A stretch of 64,000 bases of DNA, taken from assembly GCA_032124675.1 (NCBI GenBank), contig JAQBDA010000196.1:1-64000 (forward strand), read 5' to 3'. The DNA comes from JAQBDA01 sp032124675 (GTDB lineage: Bacteria > Chloroflexota > Anaerolineae > Anaerolineales > UBA4823). Shown piece by piece: positions 24,738 to 32,838 of this stretch. Numbering within the stretch: position 1 is the stretch's first letter; every line of letters starts with the position of its first letter. A model generated the notes under the pieces. It had not been told where the DNA came from. It did not search any database and saw only the letters and a program-made list of their open reading frames with translations. The position numbers and the translations under genes are program-made.

Positions 24738-25247
24738 CTACACGCCGGAATCGAAGCGCGTGATCTGCCTGCTATCCACTCGGGCGAGGATCTCTGAGAT
24801 CGTCGCACCGACCACCGGGTGCTGCAGGTTGGGAGCCAGGTCGGCGAGTGGGACGAGGACGAATGCACGCTCGCTCATGCGGGGGTGGGGTATCACCAGC
24901 TCGGGGCTGCTGAATACCTGCCCGGCGTAGAGCAGGATGTCGATATCGATCAACCGCGGCCCGTAGTGGAAGGTGGGCAAGCGCCCCAACTGCCCTTCCA
25001 GATCCTTCAGGTAGACCAGCAGGTCCACGGGCGGCAGGTCAGTCTGTGCTTCGATCACCATATTCAAGAAAGCCGGCTGATCCTGGTAGCCCCAGGGCGG
25101 TGTCTCGTAGACCGGTGACTGCCTCAAGACATCCACCTCCGTCGGTAGAGCGCTGATCGTGTTTCCAAGGTTTGCAGAGCGGTCGCCGAGGTTGCTGCCC
25201 AGAGCCAGATAGATCTTATGGGGTGAATTTTGGCCGGTTCCTGCCAC
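24738..25247 (-). CDS. folK: 2-amino-4-hydroxy-6-hydroxymethyldihydropteridine pyrophosphokinase
   Basis: A 169-residue HPPK. It has YLALGSNLGDRSANL, SPVYETPPWGYQDQPAFLNMVI, and the metal-binding GPRLIDIDILLY followed by LVIPHPRMSERAFVLVPLADLAP. It transfers pyrophosphate from ATP to 6-hydroxymethyl-dihydropterin, the step before FolP. It lies 15 bases after the thiolase gene on the same strand. No folB or folE is in the window. Confidence 0.95.
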   Translation of the reverse strand: MAGTGQNSPHKIYLALGSNLGDRSANLGNTISALPTEVDVLRQSPVYETPPWGYQDQPAFLNMVIEAQTDLPPVDLLVYLKDLEGQLGRLPTFHYGPRLIDIDILLYAGQVFSSPELVIPHPRMSERAFVLVPLADLAPNLQHPVVGATISEILARVDSRQITRFDSGV

Positions 25248-25262
25248 AGGGGGCTTCCTGCC

Positions 25263-26396
25263 TCAGGTCATCTCAAGGATTGTGGCAGTTGCCATGCCAT
25301 GCCCGATGCACATCGTCTGCAGCCCATACCTGCCGCCGGTGCGCAGCAATTCGTGCAGCAGTTTGGTCATCAAGATGGCTCCGGTCGCGCCCAGCGGGTG
25401 CCCCAGGGCGATGGCGCCGCCGTTGGGGTTTACTTTATCCATATCCGGCTCTAGCTCTTTGGCCCAGGCGAGCACCACAGAGGCGAAAGCCTCGTTGATC
25501 TCGATGGCATCCATATCTTCGAGCGCCAGCCCGGCACGCCGGAGCACCTCCCGGGTTGCCGGGATCGGTCCATCCAGCATGAGCACCGGGTCCGACCCGG
25601 TGACAAAGCGGGCTGCCAGGCGGGCCAGCGGGTCTAGGTTGTAGCGCCCGACTGCCCGGGCAGAGGCCAGTACCAGGGCAGCGGCACCGTCACTGATCTG
25701 GCTGGAGTTGCCGGCAGTGACCACCCCGTTCTCCTTGAATACCGCCTTGAGAGCGGCCATTTTCTGCCGGTTGGGCGGCATCCGCACCCCTTCATCAACC
25801 GTAAACTGCGTCCGGTCCGGTCTGGTGATAGGAAGGACCTGCTCATCGAACCAGCCGTCCTGGATGGCTCCCATGGCGCGCAGGTGGCTCCGGTAGCTGA
25901 AATCGTCTAGCTCATCCCGGCTCAGCTCCCATTTCTCGGCCATCATCTCGGCACTGATTCCCTGATGTACCAGCGGGTATGGGAAATCTGCCGGCCATTC
26001 AGCCGGCCAATCGCTGCCGATCGGCTGGTGCGACATCATCTCTGTTCCACCCGCGATGACGATATCCATATCCCCGGCCAGGATGGCCTGGGCTGCGAAA
26101 TGTATGGATTGTTGTCCAGACCCGCACATGCGGTTTAAGGTCACAGCGGGTATATCCGGCGGGAAGCCGGCCTTGAGCACCGCCAGGCGGGCAAGATTGG
26201 CGCCTTGGTCGCCAATCGGTGTGGCACAGCCCAGGATGACATCATCCACCTGCCCAGGGCTTACCCCGGCTCTGCCTAGGGCTTCCTGCAGGACCAGAGC
26301 GGTCAGGTCAACCGGGTGGAAGTGGGAGAGCGCCCCGCCCGGTTTTCCCATCCCCACGGGTGTGCGTACAGCAGATATGATATATGCTTCGCTCAT
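25263..26396 (-). CDS. Acetyl-CoA C-acyltransferase (thiolase)
   Basis: A 377-residue thiolase starting at MSEAYIISAVRTPVG; the frame extends upstream to 26438 but those residues are not thiolase-like. The nucleophilic Cys is in LNRMCGSGQQSIHFAAQAI. NGGAIALGHPLGATG supplies the active-site His, and the second Cys is in MCIGHGMATATILE. It either condenses two acyl-CoA units or cleaves 3-ketoacyl-CoA. From sequence alone I cannot separate the biosynthetic and degradative types, although the single-gene context (no fadB partner) leaves both open. Confidence 0.93.
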   Translation of the reverse strand: MSEAYIISAVRTPVGMGKPGGALSHFHPVDLTALVLQEALGRAGVSPGQVDDVILGCATPIGDQGANLARLAVLKAGFPPDIPAVTLNRMCGSGQQSIHFAAQAILAGDMDIVIAGGTEMMSHQPIGSDWPAEWPADFPYPLVHQGISAEMMAEKWELSRDELDDFSYRSHLRAMGAIQDGWFDEQVLPITRPDRTQFTVDEGVRMPPNRQKMAALKAVFKENGVVTAGNSSQISDGAAALVLASARAVGRYNLDPLARLAARFVTGSDPVLMLDGPIPATREVLRRAGLALEDMDAIEINEAFASVVLAWAKELEPDMDKVNPNGGAIALGHPLGATGAILMTKLLHELLRTGGRYGLQTMCIGHGMATATILEMT

Positions 26397-26590
26397 ATGG
26401 ATAAGGATACCATTAAGTGCATAATTTACATCCCGCAATCGAGGGAGATTCCGGGTTTTTAACAGTGGATGGCCTGTCCAACGCGAGTTTGCAAAAACAA
26501 CGCCGGACGGCTAAAATATACTCTGGCTGGTGAACATCCGTCTCAACCGGATGAAACCAGGTCAATCCAGTACCAGTTCAAGGAAGGATC

Positions 26591-27919
26591 ATGGCACAGG
26601 CAACCTTTCACTTCCCACGCGGGTTTCTCTGGGGAACAGCAACTTCCTCCCACCAGGTAGAGGGGAATAACGTCAACAACAACTGGTGGGCATGGGAGCA
26701 GCAGACCGGACGTATCCGTAATGGCGATCAATCGGGATTAGCCTGCGACTGGTGGGGTGGTCGCTGGCGTGAGGATTTCGACCGTGCCGCCAATGCCGGG
26801 CAGAACGCCCACCGTCTGTCGATCGAATGGAGCCGCATCCAGCCAGAGCCAGACCGCTGGGATGAGACGGCTCTCGACCGCTATCTGGCGATGATGCGCG
26901 GACTGCGCGAGCGCAAAATCACACCCCTGGTTACGCTGCACCATTTCAGCGACCCGCTCTGGCTGGAAGAGCAAGGGGGTTGGGAAGACGAGAGAGTGGT
27001 CGGGCGATTTTCGGCTTATGTCGAGCGGGTGGTCGAAGCGCTGCGCGAATACACCAGCCTGTGGGTGACGATCAATGAACCGAATGTGCTGTACGCGAGC
27101 GCCTATCTGGCTGGCATCTGGCCGCCGGGGAAGCAGAGTCTCACCGCCATGGGACGGGTGATGACAAATCTTGTCCGGGCGCATGCGGCAGCCTACCACG
27201 CCATACACCGGCTGCAGCCCCAAGCTCAGGTCGGGATAGCGATCAACTACCTCCCGTTTCAGCCGGTCAGCTCCTGGTCTCCGCTGCAGCGGCTGTTTGC
27301 AGGTCTGGCTGACGGTATCTTCAACGAGTTCTTCCCGACTGCCATACACAGCGGCAGGCTGCGCTTCCCGCTGTGGTCGCGGCGCATCCCGGAAGCCAAA
27401 GGCACCCATGATTTCCTGGGCATCAACTATTACACCCGCGGCTATATTTCTGGCAACCTGGCCAATCTGCAAGAAATGATTAAGACGCCGCACTTCCCGC
27501 CCGGCAGCCAGGTCAGCCCCAGCGGCATGCTTGCCAACGAGCCGCTGGGAATGTTCGCAGCCCTGAAGTGGGGCTTGAAATTCAAGCTGCCGATTTTCGT
27601 CACCGAGAACGGGATCGAGGACCAGGAGGATCAGCTGCGGCCGCGCTACCTGATCGAGCACCTGCACCAGTTATGGCGGGCTGTGAATTTCAACTACCCG
27701 GTCAAAGGCTATTTCCACTGGAGCTTGGTGGATAACTTTGAGTGGGAGCGCGGCTGGACGCAGCGTTTTGGTTTGTGGGAGCTGGATGTCGATACCCAGG
27801 TGCGCAGCAAACGCCCCAGCGCCGACCTATATGCAGAGATCTGCCGTGAGAACGGCATCTCCTCGGATATGGTGCAACGATACGCCCCGCAAATCTTCGC
27901 CAGTATGTTCCCTGATTGA
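26591..27919 (+). CDS. Glycoside hydrolase family 1 (beta-glucosidase type)
   Basis: A 442-residue GH1 enzyme of normal length without a signal peptide. It begins FHFPRGFLWGTATSSHQVEG, the usual GH1 N-terminus. The acid/base Glu is in WVTINEPNVLY (about residue 160) and the nucleophile in IFVTENGIED (about residue 338). The late segment YFHWSLVDNFEWERGWTQRFGL forms the aglycone side of the active site. It hydrolyses beta-linked glucosides or galactosides in the cytoplasm. AAGGAAGG is an apt ribosome site before the ATG. An acetyltransferase gene follows after 16 bases. Confidence 0.94.
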   Translation: MAQATFHFPRGFLWGTATSSHQVEGNNVNNNWWAWEQQTGRIRNGDQSGLACDWWGGRWREDFDRAANAGQNAHRLSIEWSRIQPEPDRWDETALDRYLAMMRGLRERKITPLVTLHHFSDPLWLEEQGGWEDERVVGRFSAYVERVVEALREYTSLWVTINEPNVLYASAYLAGIWPPGKQSLTAMGRVMTNLVRAHAAAYHAIHRLQPQAQVGIAINYLPFQPVSSWSPLQRLFAGLADGIFNEFFPTAIHSGRLRFPLWSRRIPEAKGTHDFLGINYYTRGYISGNLANLQEMIKTPHFPPGSQVSPSGMLANEPLGMFAALKWGLKFKLPIFVTENGIEDQEDQLRPRYLIEHLHQLWRAVNFNYPVKGYFHWSLVDNFEWERGWTQRFGLWELDVDTQVRSKRPSADLYAEICRENGISSDMVQRYAPQIFASMFPD

Positions 27920-27935
27920 CCCGTATAGACAGGTT

Positions 27936-28838
27936 ATGAATACGCTTATCAGCCGAAGTTCCGATCTGTACGTGGTGGTTTGCCGCCCCGCGCTGCCCAA
28001 GGATAAGCCCGATGTGCTGGTGCTGACGCGCGACATCTGGGATGGCAATGATTACGTGCCCAAGATCTGGGATGAATGGCTGGCGGACCCGGAAGGTCTG
28101 CTGGCGACAGCCGAATACGGCGGGCAGGTGGTCGGTCTGGTGAAGCTCTCCCACAAAGGGACCCGAGAGTGGTGGCTGGAGGGGCTGCGCGTCCACCCGC
28201 AGTATCAGGGTCGCGGGATTGCTTCCCACATGCATGATTACATCTTAGACTACTGGAAGCGAGATCTGGGTGGGGTTATCCGCCTGGCGACCTCTTCGGC
28301 TAGGCTGCCGGTGCACCGCCTATGCCAGCGAACAGGGTTCGAATTGGCGGGCGAATACCGCCTGTATGCTGCCCCATCTCTGAGCGGAGGTCAATCGGTT
28401 CTGCGTCCCATACAGGCTGACGAGGCTGGCCGGGCAGTGGGGTATCTCCTGGACAGCCCGCTGTTCGCCTTGTGCAGCGAGATGGTCTATCTGGATTGGT
28501 GCTGGGGCAGCCTCACTCCTGAGCGCCTAGCAGAGATCATCCAGCGCGAGCAGGCCTTCTGGTGGTTGGGAGAAGATGGCGGCGTGAGTGGTTTGCTGGG
28601 CATCGCCGTCGACGAAGACGACGAAGCCGGTCAGCATCCTTTCATCCAGGTGCTGGGCTGCGAAGAGCAAGATTTGCCAGAGCTGCTTCTGGTTTACCGC
28701 CGCCTGGCAGGCCAGATGGGTTTTGGCCGGGCGGAATGGCTGGCTCCGGATCAGGAGACGGTCATAAGATTCCTACAGGGAGCTGGCTATCAGAGCGATT
28801 GGGAGAACAGCCTGTATCTGTTCGAGAAAAGAGAATAG
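27936..28838 (+). CDS. GNAT family N-acetyltransferase (two-domain)
   Basis: A 300-residue protein starting at the ATG at 27936; an open frame continues upstream inside the GH1 gene but is only a shadow. Residues about 10-140 form a GNAT domain with LRVHPQYQGRGIASHMHDYI, the acetyl-CoA-binding Q-x-x-G-x-G/A motif. Residues about 150-300 repeat a GNAT-like layout without an obvious motif and end in RFLQGAGYQSDWENSLYLFEK. The acceptor is unknown. Confidence 0.82.
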   Translation: MNTLISRSSDLYVVVCRPALPKDKPDVLVLTRDIWDGNDYVPKIWDEWLADPEGLLATAEYGGQVVGLVKLSHKGTREWWLEGLRVHPQYQGRGIASHMHDYILDYWKRDLGGVIRLATSSARLPVHRLCQRTGFELAGEYRLYAAPSLSGGQSVLRPIQADEAGRAVGYLLDSPLFALCSEMVYLDWCWGSLTPERLAEIIQREQAFWWLGEDGGVSGLLGIAVDEDDEAGQHPFIQVLGCEEQDLPELLLVYRRLAGQMGFGRAEWLAPDQETVIRFLQGAGYQSDWENSLYLFEKRE

Positions 28839-28890
28839 TGGCAGGGCGGGATGAGGCAGTCGGTAATTGCCCTGATTCCACCGTGCCTCG

Positions 28891-28899
28891 TGGTATAAT
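28891..28899 (+). promoter_or_regulatory. Extended -10 element upstream of tRNA-Ser
   Basis: TGGTATAAT (TGn followed by a perfect TATAAT), about 42 bases before the tRNA. No good -35 is present, which an extended -10 can tolerate. Confidence 0.6.
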
Positions 28900-28940
28900 C
28901 TCGGGCGCTAAATAGCTTTACAAGTGCATAGTTTTTACGA

Positions 28941-29027
28941 GGAGAGGTTGCGTAGTCTGGCCTAACGCGCACGCCTGGAGAGCGTGTGAGCCGCAAGGCT
29001 CCGCGGGTTCGAATCCCGCCCTCTCCG
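28941..29027 (+). tRNA. tRNA-Ser (GGA)
   Basis: An 87-base class II tRNA. The acceptor stem GGAGAGG pairs with CCTCTCC, and the discriminator is G. The anticodon loop CTGGAGA gives anticodon GGA. A long variable arm (GAGCCGCAAGGCTC) identifies it as tRNA-Ser. The T-arm is GCGGGTTCGAATCCCGC. CCA is not encoded. Confidence 0.97.
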
Positions 29028-29034
29028 CCTTATT

Positions 29035-29400
29035 CTACCCCGCTGTGGAGATCGCCCGCAGGATAAGCAGCGCGGAGACGAACAGCGCCGACCCGTAGAT
29101 CAGCATCACCCGGCGCTGCTCGTCCCCCTTGGTGTAGGCATACACACCTGGGATGACCAGGGCGGTGACGATGCCGTATAAGATGTGGATGCCGCGCTCA
29201 GGTCGGGCGCCGATAATGTACAGGTATGCGCCCAGCAGCCCCTGACCGACGATCAGGATCTCTCCGATCATCAGCGCCCCCCAATAATTGCTGTCCACCC
29301 CTTGCTTGCGAAAGTAGCGCCACATGCCCCACAATGCCAGGATAACCATGAAGTACAGCGCGGTATATCCTAGGCGACCATGTATATCTCCAAGTGTCAT
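29035..29400 (-). CDS. Small four-helix membrane protein of unknown function
   Basis: A 121-residue protein with four hydrophobic helices (around residues 10-27, 42-64, 70-88 and 97-115). It contains single His residues in DIHGRLGY and GIHILYG that could bind haem or metal in the membrane, but no family motif that I recognise. It is divergent from the Rieske/cytochrome b operon and convergent with tRNA-Ser. A respiratory role would be a guess from position only. Confidence 0.7.
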   Translation of the reverse strand: MTLGDIHGRLGYTALYFMVILALWGMWRYFRKQGVDSNYWGALMIGEILIVGQGLLGAYLYIIGARPERGIHILYGIVTALVIPGVYAYTKGDEQRRVMLIYGSALFVSALLILRAISTAG

Positions 29401-29752
29401 GCAGCCCTCCCCGGTTGTAGGATAACCGGCACATCACGCCGGATAGCCCTGATGATACCATACCACCAGACGGCCGGTTGGCGCAGGAAGGGGCGGGTCG
29501 CGGTCGGCTCTCACCCCGAGCAGCAAGATTTTGAGGGTGATCGATAGATCACCCTTTTGGTTTATACAAAATCACACAATTATATTTTTGTGGTGTATGA
29601 CAGGGGTGCCATTTTTTGGTAAACTCTGGCTGGCGGATTGCATATCAGCTATATTCCGTCGCAATTATCCTGTTCAATTACAACCTTGCGATATAATTCT
29701 CTATAAAGAATATATATCCATTTTGTCCAAGTTTTTACTAGGAGAGCTGGGA
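29401..29752. other. Regulatory region upstream of the Rieske/cytochrome operon
   Basis: A 352-base gap between divergent genes. It contains a perfect hairpin at 29535-29554 followed by TTTT, and a TATAAT at 29692-29697 about 60 bases before the Rieske start without a clear -35. An open frame runs through part of it in phase with the Rieske gene but lacks coding character. No other gene is visible. Confidence 0.55.
29535..29558 (+). terminator. Hairpin plus T-run in the Rieske operon leader region
   Basis: GGGTGATC / GATCACCC (8 bp, loop GATA) followed by TTTT. It reads to the right although no plus-strand gene lies between tRNA-Ser and here. It could end read-through from the tRNA or act as a leader attenuator. 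Confidence 0.55.
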
Positions 29753-30310
29753 ATGGCAAAGACCCCTGAAGAATCAACCCCTGAAAAGGTGCCGGTCAGC
29801 CGGCGTGAATTCTTGAATATTGCCTGGTTGGCTTCCCTGGGTTTTCTGACCGTCAGCCTGGGAGGGGTCACATTTCTGTTTGCCATGCCTCGCTTCAAGG
29901 CAGGTGAGTTCGGCGGAGTTATCCCAGTAGGGACAGCCACTGAGCTGCCGGCCACCGATGCGCCGCCGGAAAATCACCCCAAAGTGAAGCTCTGGCTGTC
30001 AAACACTGACCAGGGCGTTGTGGCTCTTTACAAAGTGTGCACCCACCTTGGATGCCTTTACAACTGGAACAACCAGGAAGATAAATTCATCTGCCCGTGC
30101 CATGGTTCTCAGTTCCAGAAGGACGGCATATATATCGCCGGGCCAGCGCCGCGCAACCTGGACCGCTTTGCAGTGCAGGCGGTGGACCCAACGACAGGCG
30201 ATATCCTGGCTGAGTCGATCGACGGTACGCCACTGCCTGTGCCGGATGACCCGAACGCTATTATTCAGGTCGATACAGGCGTGCGCATCAAAGGCCAGCC
30301 TCACGCTTAG
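29753..30310 (+). CDS. Rieske [2Fe-2S] protein of a cytochrome bc complex
   Basis: A 185-residue protein. The ATG at 29753 follows AGGAG by eight bases; the longer frame upstream is not used. The N-terminus has a Tat-like motif (SRREFLNIAWLASLGFLTVSLGG) that also serves as the membrane anchor. The cluster ligands are in VCTHLGCLYNW and CPCHGSQF, and a GPAPRNLDRF segment follows, as in quinol-oxidising Rieske proteins. It carries electrons from quinol at cytochrome b to the c-type cytochromes. It is first in the operon with cytochrome b and two diheme cytochromes. Confidence 0.94.
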   Translation: MAKTPEESTPEKVPVSRREFLNIAWLASLGFLTVSLGGVTFLFAMPRFKAGEFGGVIPVGTATELPATDAPPENHPKVKLWLSNTDQGVVALYKVCTHLGCLYNWNNQEDKFICPCHGSQFQKDGIYIAGPAPRNLDRFAVQAVDPTTGDILAESIDGTPLPVPDDPNAIIQVDTGVRIKGQPHA

Positions 30311-30354
30311 TAATATGCTCTCATTTCCAAACGATTTGATCTGACGGGGTGCTG

Positions 30355-31953
30355 ATGAATAAGACACTCGATCTTCAAGATATGCGTAAGAAAGTCGGCA
30401 GTGCGGTAGACAGCCGGGTGCGGATCATTACCGCCGGTCTCGGGCTAAATGAGCTGAGAGCCATCCTGCGCGGCGACCCGCCGACCGAGAAACCCAACCC
30501 GCGCTATCGCGTTCATACGACCAGCTTCATATTCCATATCCGGCCGCGTTATTACGAAAAAGGCTCGACGTTTTTTACCCATACCTTCCGCCTAGGGTTT
30601 TTCACCGCCTTGTTTTTCTTCGTAGAGCTTTTCACCGGTCTGATCTTGATGATTTATTACACACCTTCGCCGGCGGAAGCATACACCTCGATCCTCAATC
30701 TTGCCAGTAATGTTCCCTACGGCAAGATGCTGCGCGATATCCATCGTTTAGGTGCTGAGGCGATGGTGATCTTCACATTTTTACATATGGTGCGCACATA
30801 CCTGACCGGGTCTTATAAGAAAGAGCGCTCCTTCACCTGGCTGACGGGCGTGGTTCTCTTGGGCATCACCCTGTTTCTCAGCTTCAGCGGCTACCTGCTG
30901 CCATGGGACCAGCTGGCCTACTGGGCGGTTACCATCGGAACCAGTATGGCAGAGGCCGCCCCTTTGATTGGCGAACAGGTGAACCTGATCTTGCGCGGCG
31001 CACCGGATATTGCTGCTGGAGGTCTGCTGCGATTTTATCTTTTGCACGTTGTCCTGCTGCCGCTGGCAGCAGTGCTGGTGATCAGCATCCATTACTATAA
31101 GGTAGCCCGCGAGCATGGCATATCATTGCCAGCCAAATACGAAGAGGGAAATGCATCTCCTGAAGAGCTGAAAGATGCCAAACGCAGGGTTGACTACATC
31201 CCCGATCTTTTAACCCACGAAGTTTTCTTAACTGCTCTGGGTTTATTTGCATTAATTGCCGCAACCTTCATTTTTGGGTATGCCGCGCCATTAGAACATA
31301 TCGCCAATCCTCAAGCAACCCCGCTGGATACCGAAGCACCCTGGTACTTCTGGTGGCTGCAAGGTATGCTCAAGCTGGGTGACAAGACATTGATGGGGAT
31401 CATCATCCCGACCATCATCGTTCTTTTGCTGGTGGGCATCCCCTATATCGACCGCAATCCATACCGCAGCCTGTATAAACGACCGGTGGCAGTCGGTGTG
31501 GGGCTGCTTGCTGTTGCAGCACTGATCGCTCTCAGCTATATGGGCTTACCGCATTTTGGCATCGAGATGCCAGCAGCAACTCGTATCATCCAGGATATCG
31601 CTCCGGAGGAAGGAGTGGGACCTTTGCGGTCGGTCCCATTTGACCAGCTTCAGACAGGGGTCTATGAAGTGGGTCCGGAAGCCCCGCGCGAGCTGTGCCC
31701 GAACCTGGATTTCGGCTGCCCTGAGCTGACCGCGGTGTTCAGTGAATTCTCGGAGCGGGTAACGGAGGCTGCCACCAACGAAAGATTGGCAGATTACCAG
31801 AAATTGCCCAATGCGAATGCTGTCATGCTGGTCGAGGATTGGCAGGAGGGCTTGAAGAAGGCCACTCTGCGCATCACCTGGGATGACGTCAAGAGCGGTA
31901 AGAAACAAACCTATGAGAAGCAGTATTTCTTGCACAGCGAGCGTGAACGGTGA
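30355..31953 (+). CDS. Cytochrome b of a bc complex, with C-terminal extension
   Basis: A 532-residue protein. Residues about 65-270 form the b6-like part with four helices. The haem His pairs are in DIHRLGAEAMVIFTFLHMVRTYL and FYLLHVVLLPLAAVLVISIHYY, and SGYLLPWDQLAYWAVTIGT matches the Qo-side region. Residues about 300-415 are the subunit IV-like part with PLDTEAPWYFWWLQGMLK. After the last helix, about 110 further residues form a soluble domain (two Cys in ELCPNLDFGCPEL) not found in standard cytochromes b or b6/IV. The ATG at 30355 follows GACGGGG. The Rieske gene is upstream and cytochromes c follow. Confidence 0.94.
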   Translation: MNKTLDLQDMRKKVGSAVDSRVRIITAGLGLNELRAILRGDPPTEKPNPRYRVHTTSFIFHIRPRYYEKGSTFFTHTFRLGFFTALFFFVELFTGLILMIYYTPSPAEAYTSILNLASNVPYGKMLRDIHRLGAEAMVIFTFLHMVRTYLTGSYKKERSFTWLTGVVLLGITLFLSFSGYLLPWDQLAYWAVTIGTSMAEAAPLIGEQVNLILRGAPDIAAGGLLRFYLLHVVLLPLAAVLVISIHYYKVAREHGISLPAKYEEGNASPEELKDAKRRVDYIPDLLTHEVFLTALGLFALIAATFIFGYAAPLEHIANPQATPLDTEAPWYFWWLQGMLKLGDKTLMGIIIPTIIVLLLVGIPYIDRNPYRSLYKRPVAVGVGLLAVAALIALSYMGLPHFGIEMPAATRIIQDIAPEEGVGPLRSVPFDQLQTGVYEVGPEAPRELCPNLDFGCPELTAVFSEFSERVTEAATNERLADYQKLPNANAVMLVEDWQEGLKKATLRITWDDVKSGKKQTYEKQYFLHSERER

Positions 31954-31985
31954 TGAAATTTCTGGAGCGGAGGGCCTAGAACGAT

Positions 31986-32831
31986 ATGTCTCGGGTTAAT
32001 ATTGAAATCACGCTGGGTGTATTGCTTGTGCTGGCGACCGGAGCAATGCTAATTTTTTACGGCATCCGGGAAGAGCCGCGCATGGAAGAATTTGCCAGTT
32101 CTCAGCAGGCTCAGGCAATCGAAGTGGGCGCCGAACTGTTTGACATCAATTGTACAGGCTGCCATGGCAAGCAGGGTGAAGGCGTGCTCGGGCTGTGCCC
32201 GCCGCTCAACGACCGCTACTTTTTTGACAATCGCATCAAAGACGTAGGCTGGAGCGGGTCGCTGGAGGATTATATAGTCGCCACCGTTTCCGGCGGGCGG
32301 CTGAATTCCACCCGCCCCGAGCTGTATGCCGGGCAAGGCATCCCGGCCATGCCGGCCTGGTCTGATGAGTATGGCGGTCCACTGCGCGAGGACCAGATAC
32401 GCAACATTGCTGCATTTGTCGTCAATTGGCAAGCGACCGCGCCTGACCGAAGTCAGGAGCTGCCTCTGGCCGGACCACCAGTTGGAACGGATATCACCAT
32501 CGATCTGCCAGAAGGCGACCCGGTAAATGGTGAAGCTCTGGCAACCTCCAAGGCGTGCACCGGCTGCCACATAAACACGAACACCGGTCCCGCCTGGCTG
32601 CCGGACGGAGCCACGCCCGGGATTGGGGCACGAGCGGAAACCCGTTTCAGCCAGTCTGATTACACAGGAAATGCCACCTCGGCGGAGCAGTACCTGCTGG
32701 AGTCGGTTGTCCAGCCGAATGTTTTCGTTGTCGAGGGCTATGCCGAGGGCATAATGCCCGGCATCTACAGCTCGTCTCTCACCGCGCAGGATGCCGCCGA
32801 CCTGATCGCATATATAATGACTATCCGCTGA
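31986..32831 (+). CDS. Membrane-anchored diheme cytochrome c
   Basis: A 281-residue protein with an uncleaved N-terminal anchor (ITLGVLLVLATGAMLIFYGI). Two CxxCH haem sites follow: FDINCTGCHGKQGEG and SKACTGCHINTNTG. Candidate axial Met residues are in IPAMPAW and EGIMPGIY. It probably takes the place of cytochrome c1 and passes electrons on from the Rieske protein. It starts 32 bases after cytochrome b. Confidence 0.93.
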   Translation: MSRVNIEITLGVLLVLATGAMLIFYGIREEPRMEEFASSQQAQAIEVGAELFDINCTGCHGKQGEGVLGLCPPLNDRYFFDNRIKDVGWSGSLEDYIVATVSGGRLNSTRPELYAGQGIPAMPAWSDEYGGPLREDQIRNIAAFVVNWQATAPDRSQELPLAGPPVGTDITIDLPEGDPVNGEALATSKACTGCHINTNTGPAWLPDGATPGIGARAETRFSQSDYTGNATSAEQYLLESVVQPNVFVVEGYAEGIMPGIYSSSLTAQDAADLIAYIMTIR

Positions 32832-32838
32832 GGTGACC

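Noticed and set aside
26738..27667. 309-residue minus-strand frame
   Set aside because: Antisense to the GH1 gene, whose active-site motifs are on the plus strand.
28941..29027. tRNA genes as integration sites of mobile elements
   Set aside because: None of the three tRNA genes is flanked by an integrase or a repeat of its 3' end, and neighbouring genes are housekeeping-like.
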